From Deltaproteobacteria bacterium Ga0077550 (GTDB lineage Bacteria > Myxococcota_A > Polyangia > Nannocystales > Nannocystaceae): a DNA stretch of 64,000 nt. The position numbers and the translations under genes were made by a program. Below the pieces are notes generated by a model. The model did no database searches. It was not told the origin of the DNA and saw only the letters and a list, made by a program, of their open reading frames with translations. How positions within the stretch are numbered: the first letter of the stretch is position 1; each line of letters opens with the position of its first letter. Where the stretch lies: contig LNFB01000261.1 of assembly GCA_001464385.1 (NCBI GenBank), forward strand, positions 1-64,000, in the 5' to 3' direction. Below are positions 33,590 to 42,189 of this stretch, in pieces.

Positions 33590-34558
33590 TCAGCCCATCC
33601 AGTACGACAGGCCCAGCGTCAGCATGTGGGTCACCGGCATGTCGCCGCGGAAGCTGTCGACGAGCGCCTGATAGCCCATCGACACGCCGATGCCGTGCCA
33701 GTACCGCCGCGAGTCGTCGAGCGCGACGAGGCCGAGATCGAGGCGCACCCGCGGACCGTGGGGCAGCAGGTTCTTGGCCGGGCTGATCGCGACCGCGTCG
33801 TTGCTCTGCGGGCGCACGACCGTGTCCCCGTCGCGCTCGTTCACCACGCCGTAGTAGAAATCGTAGCCGACGCGGAGGTCGAGGAATCCGCGGCCGAGCA
33901 GGGCCATCCGCCCGAGGCCGACGGTGGGGCCGACGCCGAGCAGCGCGTTGATCTCCCGCGTGCCCGTCTCCTGCAGGGCGAAGCGGCCGCCGTAGGCGGT
34001 CGCCGTGATCGCGTAGCCGAAGCGGTTCCAGCTCTGGCCGACGTCGACGGCGATCCCACCGAAGCGCCCGCCGCCAGCATCCTTTGCGCCGGCGTTCGCG
34101 AACATCAGCCGGCCGGCGACATTCAGCTTGCCGGGGTTGGCGTTGGGGCGGAACTTCGGCGAGTAGGCCTTCGTGATGGCCTCGTTCGGGGTCAGCTCCT
34201 CGTCGGCCGCCGGGCTCGGGGCCGACACGACGCTCGGCGTGGTCGCCGGTGTCGAGGCTGGCGTCGCGGCGGCGGGCGCGTCGAGCATGTCGGCGCGGAT
34301 CGGCGCGGTCGGGGGCGTGGCGTCGGCCGGCGGCTCGACCGGCGGTGCGGTCGGCGTTTCGATCGGCGCCTCGGTCGGGGCGATCGGCTCCGCGGGCTCG
34401 GCGGCCACTGGCTCGGGGATGCTCGGGCCGGGCGCTGCGGCTCCAGCCTCCGGCCCGGCCATGCCCGCATGGGCCTTGGCCTGTGCGGGGATCGTCGCGA
34501 CAACGGAGCAAAGCATGACCATCGTCACGGCAAGGAACCTGGGTCGATCGCACGACAT
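33590..34558 (-). CDS. Outer-membrane beta-barrel protein with Pro/Ala-rich periplasmic linker
   Basis: The 322-residue product begins with a signal peptide (LAVTMVMLCSVVATIPAQA). About 90 residues rich in Pro, Ala, Glu and Thr follow. The C-terminal 180 residues show alternating amphipathic strands (KLNVAGRLMFANAG, NRFGYAITATAYGGRFAL, LLGRGFLDLRVGYDFYYGVV) and end in LGLSYWMG, a terminal strand like those recognised by the BAM complex. The Pro/Ala linker resembles TonB-like spanning segments. Substrate or role unknown. It reads away from the OmpA gene cluster and has a close promoter element. Confidence 0.7.
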   Translation of the reverse strand: MSCDRPRFLAVTMVMLCSVVATIPAQAKAHAGMAGPEAGAAAPGPSIPEPVAAEPAEPIAPTEAPIETPTAPPVEPPADATPPTAPIRADMLDAPAAATPASTPATTPSVVSAPSPAADEELTPNEAITKAYSPKFRPNANPGKLNVAGRLMFANAGAKDAGGGRFGGIAVDVGQSWNRFGYAITATAYGGRFALQETGTREINALLGVGPTVGLGRMALLGRGFLDLRVGYDFYYGVVNERDGDTVVRPQSNDAVAISPAKNLLPHGPRVRLDLGLVALDDSRRYWHGIGVSMGYQALVDSFRGDMPVTHMLTLGLSYWMG

Positions 34559-34565
34559 GGTCCCT

Positions 34566-34571
34566 AGGCTA
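34566..34571 (-). promoter_or_regulatory. -10 element before the outer-membrane barrel gene
   Basis: On the minus strand GGCGC-TAGCCT puts the hexamer at 34566-34571 with seven bases to the ATG at 34558. This again implies a transcript with almost no leader. Confidence 0.45.
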
Positions 34572-34663
34572 GCGCCGCCAGAGGGCGTCGGCGAGCCCCG
34601 AGGGCGGGATTTGTGGCCAAACGCCTCGCGGAACTCCGGGAAAAAACACGTGTGGGTTCGGGG

Positions 34664-34691
34664 TTGACGTTTTTCCCGCCCAAACTAAAGT
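34664..34691 (+). promoter_or_regulatory. Sigma-70-type promoter of the OmpA lipoprotein gene
   Basis: TTGACG (34664-34669) and TAAAGT (34686-34691) with a 16-base spacer form a good vegetative promoter in a locally AT-rich stretch. The transcript would have a leader of about 95 bases. GGAG lies nine bases before the ATG at 34792, so this is a conventional, leadered gene. Confidence 0.7.
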
Positions 34692-34791
34692 TGCGCGCGC
34701 CAAGCCCATCCGGCGGGGTTTTCCCCACTCGGCCGGCTCCTCCTCGTTCCTCACCAAATCGCCGCCTCAGTTCGGCGGATGGAGTTTCCCA

Positions 34792-35385
34792 ATGCATATC
34801 CAACGCAAGTCCAGGCTCATCGTCGCCGGGCTCCTCGCCTCCGTGGCGATGGCCGGCTGCGCGCCGCGGGTCTTCGCTGACACCTCCGGCCTCGCGATCG
34901 TCGGTACCGCCGCCCCCGTGGAGGCCGAGCCGCCGCCGCCCGAGCCGCAGAAGCGGGTCGAGGTTCGCGAGAACAAGATCATCATCAACGAGAAGGTCCA
35001 GTTCCTGGTCAACTCGGACAAGATCCTCGAGGTCTCGCACAGCCTCCTCGACGAGGTCGCGAAGGTCATCAAGGATCACCCGCAGATCAAGAAGATCGAG
35101 GTCGAGGGTCACGCGAGCGCCGAGGGTTCGGACGCCAAGAACCTCAACCTTTCGAACCGCCGCGCCAAGGCGGTCATGAAGTACCTGACCAAGACGGCCG
35201 GCGTGACCGAGGGCCTGCTCTCGGCCAAGGGCTACGGCGAGACCCGCCCGATCGCGGACAACGAGACCGAAGAGGGTCGCGAGAAGAACCGCCGGGTCGA
35301 GTTCACGATCACCGAGCAGGACGTCGTGCAGACCAAGGTCGAGGTCGACGACAAGGGCAACGAGAAGGTCGTCTCGGGAGGCTGA
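34792..35385 (+). CDS. OmpA-family (Pal-like) lipoprotein
   Basis: The 197-residue product has a type II signal peptide (lipobox AMAGC, about residue 23), a short Pro/Glu-rich linker, and an OmpA C-terminal domain. The peptidoglycan-binding features are visible: IEVEGHASAEGSDAKNLNLSNRRAKAV supplies the usual diaminopimelate-binding Arg region, followed by YGETRPIADNETEEGREKNRRVEF. It should tether the outer membrane to the cell wall, as Pal does. A strong TTGACG/TAAAGT promoter suggests high expression. The next gene (35393) follows after seven bases and is probably in the same operon. Full Tol-Pal genes are not here, so I do not name it pal. Confidence 0.85.
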   Translation: MHIQRKSRLIVAGLLASVAMAGCAPRVFADTSGLAIVGTAAPVEAEPPPPEPQKRVEVRENKIIINEKVQFLVNSDKILEVSHSLLDEVAKVIKDHPQIKKIEVEGHASAEGSDAKNLNLSNRRAKAVMKYLTKTAGVTEGLLSAKGYGETRPIADNETEEGREKNRRVEFTITEQDVVQTKVEVDDKGNEKVVSGG

Positions 35386-35392
35386 GGTTCAC

Positions 35393-35782
35393 ATGAAGAC
35401 ATCCATCGCAATCGCGTTTCTCGCCTCCATGTCCGCCGCGTGCAGCTTCATGGCGCGCGACACGGAGACCTACAAGAACGACACCCGCACCGTGCTCGAG
35501 GCCAAGAACTCGGCCGTCGTCGGTTGCTACGACACCGCCCTCGCGGCGAACCCGTCGCAGTCCGGCAACGTCGTGGTGACCTTCGTCGTCGAGAAGAAGA
35601 CCGGCGCCATCACCAACGTGAGCGCCGATCCGAACCAGAGCACGGCGCCCGAGGCCCTGCAGCAGTGCGTCGTCACGGCGCTCGAGGGGCTCACCCTCGA
35701 CCCGGCGGATCAGCGCGAGGGTCAGGCGACCTTCACGTGGACGTTCACGGCGCCCGCGGGCGCTGGCAAGCCCGCCGCCTGA
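35393..35782 (+). CDS. AgmX/PglI C-terminal-like small lipoprotein
   Basis: The 129-residue product has a lipoprotein signal (SMSAAC, about residue 16). One domain follows with the pattern VVGCYDTALAANPSQSGNVVVTFVVEKKTGAITNV...QQCVVTALEGLTL. The two Cys residues, the G-V-V-V-T-F strand and the 'C...L..L' end are the signature of the AgmX/PglI C-terminal domain. This TonB-C-like fold is common in myxobacterial gliding and envelope proteins. It lies seven bases after the OmpA lipoprotein gene, so the two probably act together at the outer membrane. The domain call is by eye and needs a profile search. Confidence 0.65.
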   Translation: MKTSIAIAFLASMSAACSFMARDTETYKNDTRTVLEAKNSAVVGCYDTALAANPSQSGNVVVTFVVEKKTGAITNVSADPNQSTAPEALQQCVVTALEGLTLDPADQREGQATFTWTFTAPAGAGKPAA

Positions 35783-35822
35783 GGCCAACCGGCCGATCCC
35801 GGGGATCACCCGGGCCACGCTC

Positions 35823-35859
35823 CGAGCCCGCTCCTTCCCCCTGGGGAAGGGCGGGCTCG
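35823..35859 (+). terminator. Strong hairpin after the OmpA/AgmX-like operon
   Basis: CGAGCCCGC-TCCTTCCCC pairs with GGGGAAGG-GCGGGCTCG, giving an almost continuous stem of about 17 pairs around a tiny loop. Only GTGTCGTTT follows, so the U-tract is poor. A terminator is likely, 40 bases after the stop codon. Confidence 0.65.
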
Positions 35860-35931
35860 TGTCGTTTCCGCGCCGTTCGACGTGACGCGTCTGTGATCGC
35901 GCCCCGGCTATCGGGCGGGCGCAGACGCACA

Positions 35932-35937
35932 TAGACT
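35932..35937 (+). promoter_or_regulatory. -10 element (TAGACT) of the coiled-coil/OmpA pair
   Basis: TAGACT at 35932-35937 lies 47 bases before the ATG at 35985, which has an AAGGAG ribosome-binding site (35974-35979). This is a conventional leadered transcript. Confidence 0.45.
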
Positions 35938-35984
35938 CGCCGCAGCCGAATCGACCCGTACGTCGTCGGCGAAAAGGAGCCAAG

Positions 35985-36437
35985 ATGGTCCCCACCCGAA
36001 GCAGGAACTTCCCGCTGGCCGCGGCCGCACTGGTCGCGATGATCGTCCTCGGTCCCGGCCGTGCCGTCGGCGAGGACGGCGGCGCCGACGCCCGGCTGCA
36101 GAAGCTCAGCGTCGAGCTCAAGCAGCACGATGTCGCCGACACCAGCCACGCCGCCACCGCCGAGCTCGGCAAGGCGGAGGCGCTGAAGGACAAGGCCCGG
36201 CCGCTCGTCGGCGAACGACGTGAGCGCGAGGTTCTCGACCGCACGCTCGACGAGCTCGAGGCGACGCTGTCGCTCATCGAGGCCAAGATCGTCCAGGCGG
36301 CGGCCAAGGCCAAGCTCGACGCGGCGAAGGCCAAGCGCGAGGAGCTCCGCGCCGAGCTCGCGAAGGTGCGCAGCGAGGCCGACGCCCTCGAGAAGCAGCA
36401 GGCCGAGCTCGAGAAGAAGCTGGGAGGTGGCAAGTGA
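35985..36437 (+). CDS. Periplasmic coiled-coil protein
   Basis: The 150-residue product has a cleavable signal peptide (FPLAAAALVAMIVLGPGRAVG). From about residue 35 to the end it is a long charged helix with heptad-like spacing (LIEAKIVQAAAKAKLDAAKAKREELRAELAKVRSEADALEKQQAELEKKL), so it is a coiled coil. No catalytic or metal motif. The start is supported by AAGGAG six bases upstream. Its stop overlaps the next gene in GTGA (36434-36437). That product has a similar helical rod before its OmpA domain, so the two may form a periplasmic complex. Confidence 0.75.
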   Translation: MVPTRSRNFPLAAAALVAMIVLGPGRAVGEDGGADARLQKLSVELKQHDVADTSHAATAELGKAEALKDKARPLVGERREREVLDRTLDELEATLSLIEAKIVQAAAKAKLDAAKAKREELRAELAKVRSEADALEKQQAELEKKLGGGK

Positions 36438-37534
36438 AGCGCCTCTGGCTCATCGCCGCCATCACCCTCGTCTCGTGCTCGCGGCTGCCCAAGCCGGCCG
36501 AGATGCAGCAGTTCGAGTCCGAGCGCAAGGCTCGTGACGGCGAGGAACTCAAGCTCGAGCTGCCGGAGCTCGTCGGCCACGCCGACGCCGAGTACGCCAA
36601 GGCCGTCGAGGCCCACGACGACAAGGAGAAGGAGCTCCTCGAGCACCACGCGCACCTCGCTGCGCTGTGGTGGCAGTCGGCGCAGCTGCGCCGCGACACC
36701 CGCGAGGCGACCGAGTCCGAGAAGGCGGTCGCCAAGGAGACGGCGCAGCTCGAGAGCGAGCTGACCGAGGCCAAGAAGCGGCAGAAGCTGGCCAAGGCCA
36801 CGCTCGATCGCATGGCGCAGATCATCGCGCTCGAGGGCAAGGTCACCGACTCCCAGGAGGTGAACGTCGCCCGCGGCGCGATCAACGAGGCGCTCGCGGC
36901 CCTCAAGGAGGCGCAAGCGGTCGACGCCGACACCCACGCAGCGGCGAACTTCGCCGCCGCCGAGGCCAAGCTGAAGGCCGCCACGGACGCGCTCGGTCGG
37001 GGCAAGACCAAGGACGCGCAGAGCTTCGCGATCGAGGCGAAGGCGGCGGCCGAGTCGGCCAAGCGCGAGGCGGAGCCCAAGTTCACCAGTACCGAGGCGG
37101 ACCAGGCCAAGATGGCCCGCGCCAAGGCGCTGTTCGACGCGGTCGGTCAGATCAGCGGCGTGTCGCGCTCGATGGTCGAGGGCGGCGTGCAGGTCACCGT
37201 GGTCGAGGCGTTCTCCGCCTCGGGCGGCGTCGACATCCAGCCGATGATGGAGGCGACGTTCAACAAGCTCGCCGAGACCGCCAAGACCTTCAGCGACTAC
37301 GCGCTGGTGGTCGAGGCCCACACCGACAGCAAGGGCAACAAGAGCAAGAACCTGCAGCTGTCGGAGTCGCGGGCCAAGAGCGTGGCGGCCTTCCTCGCCG
37401 CCCAGGGCGTCGCGCCCGACCGCATGACCGCGCTGGGCAAGGGCTCGGGCGAGCCGGTCGCCGACAACAAGACCAAGGACGGCCGCGCGAAGAACCGGCG
37501 GATCGAGATCCTGTTCGTGTTGTCGAGCAAGTGA
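36434..37534 (+). CDS. OmpA-family lipoprotein with a long coiled-coil stalk
   Basis: The 366-residue product has a lipoprotein signal (TLVSC, residue 15) and about 200 residues of Ala/Glu/Lys-rich helix, including the Trp pair in ALWWQSAQLRRD. The OmpA C-terminal domain covers roughly residues 235-362. It reads VVEAHTDSKGNKSKNLQLSESRAKSVAAFL, then GSGEPVADNKTKDGRAKNRRIEI, matching the family's peptidoglycan-binding residues. The helical stalk could span the periplasm between the lipid anchor and the cell wall. It is coupled by a GTGA overlap to the coiled-coil gene upstream and ends before a bidirectional terminator. Confidence 0.85.
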   Translation: MKRLWLIAAITLVSCSRLPKPAEMQQFESERKARDGEELKLELPELVGHADAEYAKAVEAHDDKEKELLEHHAHLAALWWQSAQLRRDTREATESEKAVAKETAQLESELTEAKKRQKLAKATLDRMAQIIALEGKVTDSQEVNVARGAINEALAALKEAQAVDADTHAAANFAAAEAKLKAATDALGRGKTKDAQSFAIEAKAAAESAKREAEPKFTSTEADQAKMARAKALFDAVGQISGVSRSMVEGGVQVTVVEAFSASGGVDIQPMMEATFNKLAETAKTFSDYALVVEAHTDSKGNKSKNLQLSESRAKSVAAFLAAQGVAPDRMTALGKGSGEPVADNKTKDGRAKNRRIEILFVLSSK

Positions 37535-37570
37535 ACCGCACGGGCGGCGATTCGCCGCCGGACGAACGAA

Positions 37571-37602
37571 GGGCCTCCGATCGACGATCGGGGGCCCTTT
37601 TT
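37571..37602. terminator. Bidirectional intrinsic terminator between convergent operons
   Basis: GGGCCTCCGATCG / CGATCGGGGGCCC with a one-base loop is followed on the plus strand by TTTTT (37598-37602). It separates the OmpA lipoprotein gene (ends 37534) from the minus-strand transsulfuration operon (ends 37619). Confidence 0.8.
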
Positions 37603-37618
37603 CGTGCGGCCGCCTACG

Positions 37619-38803
37619 CTACGCGACCGCGAGGGCCTGGGTCAGGTCGGCGAGCAGGTCGTCGACGTGCTCGACGCCGACCGACAGCCGCACGAACCCG
37701 TCGTGGATGCCGAGCGCCTGGCGCTTGTCGGCCGGGATGCTGGCGTGGGTCATGATGGCGGGGTGCTCGATGAGGCTCTCGACGCCGCCGAGGCTCTCCG
37801 CGAGCGTGAAGACCTTCACCGCGCCGAGGAACCGCCGCGCGGTGTCGAGGTCACCCTTCAGGTAGGCCGAGATCATGCCGCCCGGCGCGCTCATCTGCCG
37901 CTGGGCGAGGGCGTGCTGCGGGTGGCTGGCGAGCCCCGGGTAGATCACGCGGTCGATCTTGGGGTGCGCCTCGAGGAACGCGGCGATGCGGGCCGCGTTG
38001 CTGCAGTGCCGCTCCATCCGCAGCGCGAGGGTCTTCAGGCCGCGCAGGGTGAGGAAGCAGTCCTGCGGGCCGGGCACGCCGCCGCAGGAGTTCTGCAGGA
38101 AGGCCAGGCGCGCCGCGACGTCCGGATCCGAGGTGATGACCGCGCCGCCGACGACGTCGGAGTGACCGCCGATGTACTTGGTCGTGCTGTGCATGACCAG
38201 GTCGGCGCCCTGCTCGAGCGGGCGCTGGAGCATCGGGGAGGCGAAGGTGTTGTCGACCGCGAGCAGCACGCCGCGGCGCTTGCAGATCGCCGCGATGGCC
38301 GCGATGTCCGCGAGCTTGAGCATCGGGTTGGTCGGGGTCTCGACCCACACCATCTTGGTGCCGGCCTCGATCGCGGCCTCGATGGCCTTGGGGTCGGTCG
38401 GGTCGACGAACGAGAACCGCAGGCCCTGGCGGCGCAGGACCTTGTCGAACAGCCGGAACGTGCCGCCGTACACGTCGTCGACCGACACGATGTGGTCGCC
38501 GGCGTCGAACATCAGCGCGATGGTCGTGGTCGCCGCGCAGCCCGACGCGAACGCGAACCCGAAGCGCCCGCCCTCGAGGGAGGCGAGGGCGCGCTCGAGC
38601 GCGTACCGGGTCGGGTTGTGGGTGCGGCTGTACTCGAAGCCGCTGTGCTCGCCCGGGCCCTTCTGGGCGTAGGTCGAGGTCTGGAAGATCGGCGGCATCA
38701 CGGCGCCGGTGACGGGCTCCGGGTGCTGACCGCCGTGGATGACGAGGGTCTCGAGGCGCGCGCCCTCGGGCAGGTGATCGGTGTCTTTGCGGTACTCGGC
38801 CAT
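37619..38803 (-). CDS. Cystathionine gamma-lyase / gamma-synthase family PLP enzyme
   Basis: The 394-residue product is a Cys/Met metabolism PLP enzyme. The PLP lysine is K209 in MHSTTKYIGGHSD. Other hallmarks are FEYSRTHNPTR, EGGRFGFAFASGCAA, VWVETPTNPML, DNTFASP and SLGGVESLIEHPAIMTH. Next to a cystathionine beta-synthase gene, it most likely works as cystathionine gamma-lyase, turning cystathionine into cysteine (reverse transsulfuration). Sequence alone does not exclude gamma-synthase activity. It begins 32 bases after the upstream gene stop and has an AGGAGG ribosome-binding site, so the two form an operon. Confidence 0.88.
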   Translation of the reverse strand: MAEYRKDTDHLPEGARLETLVIHGGQHPEPVTGAVMPPIFQTSTYAQKGPGEHSGFEYSRTHNPTRYALERALASLEGGRFGFAFASGCAATTTIALMFDAGDHIVSVDDVYGGTFRLFDKVLRRQGLRFSFVDPTDPKAIEAAIEAGTKMVWVETPTNPMLKLADIAAIAAICKRRGVLLAVDNTFASPMLQRPLEQGADLVMHSTTKYIGGHSDVVGGAVITSDPDVAARLAFLQNSCGGVPGPQDCFLTLRGLKTLALRMERHCSNAARIAAFLEAHPKIDRVIYPGLASHPQHALAQRQMSAPGGMISAYLKGDLDTARRFLGAVKVFTLAESLGGVESLIEHPAIMTHASIPADKRQALGIHDGFVRLSVGVEHVDDLLADLTQALAVA

Positions 38804-38835
38804 GGGAGGTCCTCCTCGACGCGATGGGCGTCGCG

Positions 38836-40224
38836 TCAGGCGCGGTGGCTCGCGAGGTAGTCGATGATGTCGATCTTGGTCAGCACGCCGAGCAGGCGAT
38901 CGGCCTCGACCACCAGCACGACCTTGGCGTCGTTGAAGATCGAGCGGACCAGCTGGATGCGGGTGTACGGCGTGACGGTGGCGTAGTCCGACTCGATGAG
39001 CTCCGTCAGGGACTCGCCGAGCGCGCCCTCGTGCTGCACGAGGTAGTTGAGGAGGTCGATCTCGGCCACGATGCCGCAGTGCCGGCCGTTCTCGTCGAGC
39101 ACGGGGAGCTGGCTGATGCCGTGCTCCTTCATGATCGTGATGGCGTCGCGCACCGTGGCGGTGATGGGCGCCGTGATGAGGCGGTGCGGCTTGTGCTTGA
39201 GCACGTGGGCCACGGTGCCCTCGGTGTCGTCGTCGGCGAGGAAGCCGTTGCTGCGCATCCACTCGTCGTTGAAGATCTTGGACAGGTACTTCTGCGCGCT
39301 GTCGGGCAGCAGGACCAGGATGTTCTTCGGCTCGCGCAGGCCCTTGGCGTACTTGATCGCGCCGACGACGGCCGCGCCGCCCGAGCCGCCGGTGAAGATG
39401 CCCTCGCGCCGCGCGAGCTCGCGGGTCATCGCGAAGCACTCCTTGTCGTCGACCTGGATCACCTCGTCGAGGAGATCGAGGTTCATCGTCGACGGCAGGA
39501 AGTCCTCGCCGATGCCCTCGACGTAGTACGAGAACGGCTTGGTGAGGCGGCCGGTCTTGACGTACTCGTAGTAGAGCGAGCCGATCGGATCGACGCCGAC
39601 GAGCTTGATGTCCGCACGCTTCTGCTTGAAGTATCGGCCGCAGCCCGACAGCGTGCCGCCGGTGCCCATCCCCGAGCAGAAGACGTCGAACTCACCGCCG
39701 GTCTGCTCCCAGATCTCGGGCCCCGTGGACAGGTAGTGCGCCTCGGGGTTGGCGGGGTTGTGGTACTGGTTCGAGTAGAACGCGCCCGGGGTCTCCTCGA
39801 CGATGCGACGCGCCGTGGAGTAGTAGCTGCGCGGATCCGAGGGCTCGACGGCGGTCGGGCAGATGACGACCTTGGCGCCGTAGGCGCGCAGGGCGTCGAC
39901 CTTCTCCTTCGACATCTTGTCGGGCATCACGAAGATGCACTTGTAGCCGCGGGTCGCCGCGACCATGGCCAACCCGGCGCCGGTGTTGCCGCTGGTCGCC
40001 TCGACGATGGTGCCGCCGGGCCCGAGCATGCCGCGCTTCTCGGCGTCGCCGATGATGTTGAGGGCGACGCGGTCCTTCATCGAACCGGCCGGGTTGAGGT
40101 ACTCGAGCTTGACGTAGATGTTCGACTCGACCGACTCGGCGACCCGCTGCAGTCGCACGATCGGGGTGTGTCCGATGGCTTGGGTCAGGTCGGCGACGGC
40201 ACCGCGCATCAGCTGGCGTTCCAT
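38836..40224 (-). CDS. cbs: Cystathionine beta-synthase
   Basis: The 462-residue product condenses serine (or an activated serine) with homocysteine to cystathionine. The fold type II PLP domain shows K50 in NPAGSMKDRV, the phosphate/substrate loop EATSGNTGAGLAM, and the glycine loop GMGTGGTLSGCGRYFK. A C-terminal pair of CBS domains (about 335-460; HGISQLPVLDENGRHCGIV and VVEADRLLGVLTKIDIIDYL) distinguishes it from cysteine synthase. Such domains can bind adenosyl ligands. There is no N-terminal haem domain as in mammals. The ATG at 40224 has a moderate GGGAGA ribosome-binding site; the frame extends a further 13 codons. Confidence 0.92.
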   Translation of the reverse strand: MERQLMRGAVADLTQAIGHTPIVRLQRVAESVESNIYVKLEYLNPAGSMKDRVALNIIGDAEKRGMLGPGGTIVEATSGNTGAGLAMVAATRGYKCIFVMPDKMSKEKVDALRAYGAKVVICPTAVEPSDPRSYYSTARRIVEETPGAFYSNQYHNPANPEAHYLSTGPEIWEQTGGEFDVFCSGMGTGGTLSGCGRYFKQKRADIKLVGVDPIGSLYYEYVKTGRLTKPFSYYVEGIGEDFLPSTMNLDLLDEVIQVDDKECFAMTRELARREGIFTGGSGGAAVVGAIKYAKGLREPKNILVLLPDSAQKYLSKIFNDEWMRSNGFLADDDTEGTVAHVLKHKPHRLITAPITATVRDAITIMKEHGISQLPVLDENGRHCGIVAEIDLLNYLVQHEGALGESLTELIESDYATVTPYTRIQLVRSIFNDAKVVLVVEADRLLGVLTKIDIIDYLASHRA

Positions 40225-40405
40225 GGTGGTTCTCCCTGGCGGCCCGGGCCCTTGGGGGGCCACGTGCGCCGCCGATCCTTACCATGGCGGCGTCGGGGGC
40301 CCCGGGCACGGGCAGCCGCGGGGCGCGTGAGCTTGGCCGCGCACACGCAGAAGGGGGGCGCTGGACGGTCGATCGGGGGACGTGCGAGCGGCGCGTGTCC
40401 GGCCG

Positions 40406-41146
40406 TCAGCGGTCGTCCGCGGCCTTGGCCGCGCGGCGGGCCTTCTGCCGCGCGCGCTGCTTGCTGCCGTCGCCGAAGTACCAGCCGATGTTCAGCGTCA
40501 TCATGGCGCGCCAGCTCTTGGGCTTGTCGAGCTCGAAGTGCTGCAGGTGGCTTCGCACGCCGGCGACCCGGAGGATCACCGACAGCGCGCCGCGGTCGAC
40601 GCGGGTGGTGAACGACAGCTCGCCGCCGACGTGGTGGTTGTTGACGATGATCGGCTCGCCGAGGCCGCCGCGCGAGGCGCTGACGACGTCCTTGCGCTGG
40701 ATGAGCGGCTGGAAGAAGCCGTACCCGAACGCGGCGCCGACGATCCCGCCCTGGTAGCCGAGGTGGATCTGCGGGTGGATCACCAGCGGCATCGCCTCGA
40801 GCGTGTTGCTGGTGTTGGTGCCGATGCCGAGGCTCGGGCGGACCATCATGTACTTGAGGAACTGCGCCTGGTAGGCGAAGTCGGCCAGCAGCGGGATGTA
40901 GTGGAAGCGCTGCTTCTTGCCGCTGTCGGCGTCGATCGCCGACGACAGCCGCATGTACGCCAGCTCGACGCCCAGGCGGAAGCGGTGCGTCGGCGGCAGC
41001 TGGCGGCGGCGCGGGTCGACGAACGTCGGATCGTCGTCCTTGGCCGCATGCGCCACCGCAGGGGCGAGCGCGGCCGCACCCAGGGCCACGACGCCGCCCA
41101 GCCCCATCACCAAACGCCTACGCGCACGCATCCGTCGTCGAAGCAT
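40406..41146 (-). CDS. Predicted outer-membrane beta-barrel protein
   Basis: The 246-residue product has a basic start (MLRRRMRARRR) and a signal peptide (LVMGLGGVVALGAAALAPAVAHA). The mature part has alternating strands (RFRLGVELAYMRLSS, YMMVRPSLGIGTNT, HLGYQGGIVGAAFGYGFFQPL, RALSV-type strands and MMTLNIGWYFG), which suggests an 8- to 10-stranded barrel. A short basic Lys/Arg-rich tail follows the last strand. No specific family is recognised. The start at 41146 was chosen over internal Met codons because GAAGGT lies upstream. Confidence 0.6.
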   Translation of the reverse strand: MLRRRMRARRRLVMGLGGVVALGAAALAPAVAHAAKDDDPTFVDPRRRQLPPTHRFRLGVELAYMRLSSAIDADSGKKQRFHYIPLLADFAYQAQFLKYMMVRPSLGIGTNTSNTLEAMPLVIHPQIHLGYQGGIVGAAFGYGFFQPLIQRKDVVSASRGGLGEPIIVNNHHVGGELSFTTRVDRGALSVILRVAGVRSHLQHFELDKPKSWRAMMTLNIGWYFGDGSKQRARQKARRAAKAADDR

Positions 41147-41288
41147 CCCAGGACCTTCGCCCGGGGTCAAACCCGGTGACACCGGCGACGTCACGCCGGG
41201 GCGACCGCGCGGCGTCACGGAAGGCTCGCCCGTCGTCCATGCCTGGCGCGGGCAGGCCGCCCACGAGCCCCCGTCGCCCGGCATCTCC

Positions 41289-42176
41289 CTAGGCGAGTGT
41301 CAGGTCGAGCAGCGTCGCGGCAAGGTATCCGAGGCTCACCCAGCCGTTGAGATCGAAGAACGCGCGGCCGAGCTTCGACAGGTCGCCCGGGCGCACGATC
41401 GCGTGTTCGACCACGAGCACCGCGGCGATCGCCGCGAGGCCGACGCCGTGGATCCAGCCCAGGTCCGCCAGCCGATGCACCGCGACGAGCGCGGCGAGGG
41501 TGACCACGTGCAGCCCGGCGCTGATGACGATCGCCCCCGTGGTCCCGAATCGTGCCGGGATCGAGTGAAGGCCGTTCGCCCGATCGAACCCCTCGTCCTG
41601 GAGCGCGTAGAGCACGTCGAAGCCGGCGACCCAGGTCGCCACCGCGAGCATCAGCGCGAGCGGGACGCTCGCCCCCGCGAAGCTGCCGGTGACGGCGATC
41701 CAGGCGCCGCCCGGCGCGAGCGCCAGCGCCAGGCCGAGCACCAGGTGGCTCGACCACGAGAAGCGCTTGAACAGGCTGTAGCCGAGCAGCACCACGAGGC
41801 ACGCGGGGGCCAGCGCCGCGGGCAGGGGTCCGAGCAGCGCCGAGGCGCCGCAGAACACCGCCGCGGAGACGATGGTCAGGGTCCACGCGGCGCGGAGCGA
41901 GATCACGCCGCGCGGCAGCTCGCGATCGGCGGTGCGGGGGTTGGCCGCGTCGAAGCGGCGATCGACGATGCGGTTGAAGCCCATCGCCGCCGAGCGGGCC
42001 CCCGCGAACGCGAGCACGATCCACACGACGCGCAGGGCGTCGAGGCCCACGCCGCCGCTCGCGATCGCGAAGCGGTGGGCGAGCGCGGTCGAGGCCAGTG
42101 CGAACGGCAGGCCGAAGATCGTGTGGCTGAACTTGACGAGCTGCCCGAACGCACGGAGCTGCGAGAGCGCGGCCAT
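41289..42176 (-). CDS. mqnP: UbiA-family prenyltransferase of menaquinone synthesis (MqnP-type)
   Basis: The 295-residue membrane protein has about eight transmembrane helices and the UbiA metal-pyrophosphate motifs: N68-xxx-D72-xxx-D76 (NRIVDRRFD) and the second motif around YALQDEGFD. In the futalosine pathway the MqnP-type enzyme attaches the prenyl tail to 1,4-dihydroxy-6-naphthoate. Its place as the last gene of the operon, after mqnE and mqnA-mqnC, supports this role over 4-hydroxybenzoate prenylation for ubiquinone. It starts 13 bases after the upstream stop. Confidence 0.88.
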   Translation of the reverse strand: MAALSQLRAFGQLVKFSHTIFGLPFALASTALAHRFAIASGGVGLDALRVVWIVLAFAGARSAAMGFNRIVDRRFDAANPRTADRELPRGVISLRAAWTLTIVSAAVFCGASALLGPLPAALAPACLVVLLGYSLFKRFSWSSHLVLGLALALAPGGAWIAVTGSFAGASVPLALMLAVATWVAGFDVLYALQDEGFDRANGLHSIPARFGTTGAIVISAGLHVVTLAALVAVHRLADLGWIHGVGLAAIAAVLVVEHAIVRPGDLSKLGRAFFDLNGWVSLGYLAATLLDLTLA

Positions 42177-42189
42177 GGGTCCCCTCGTG

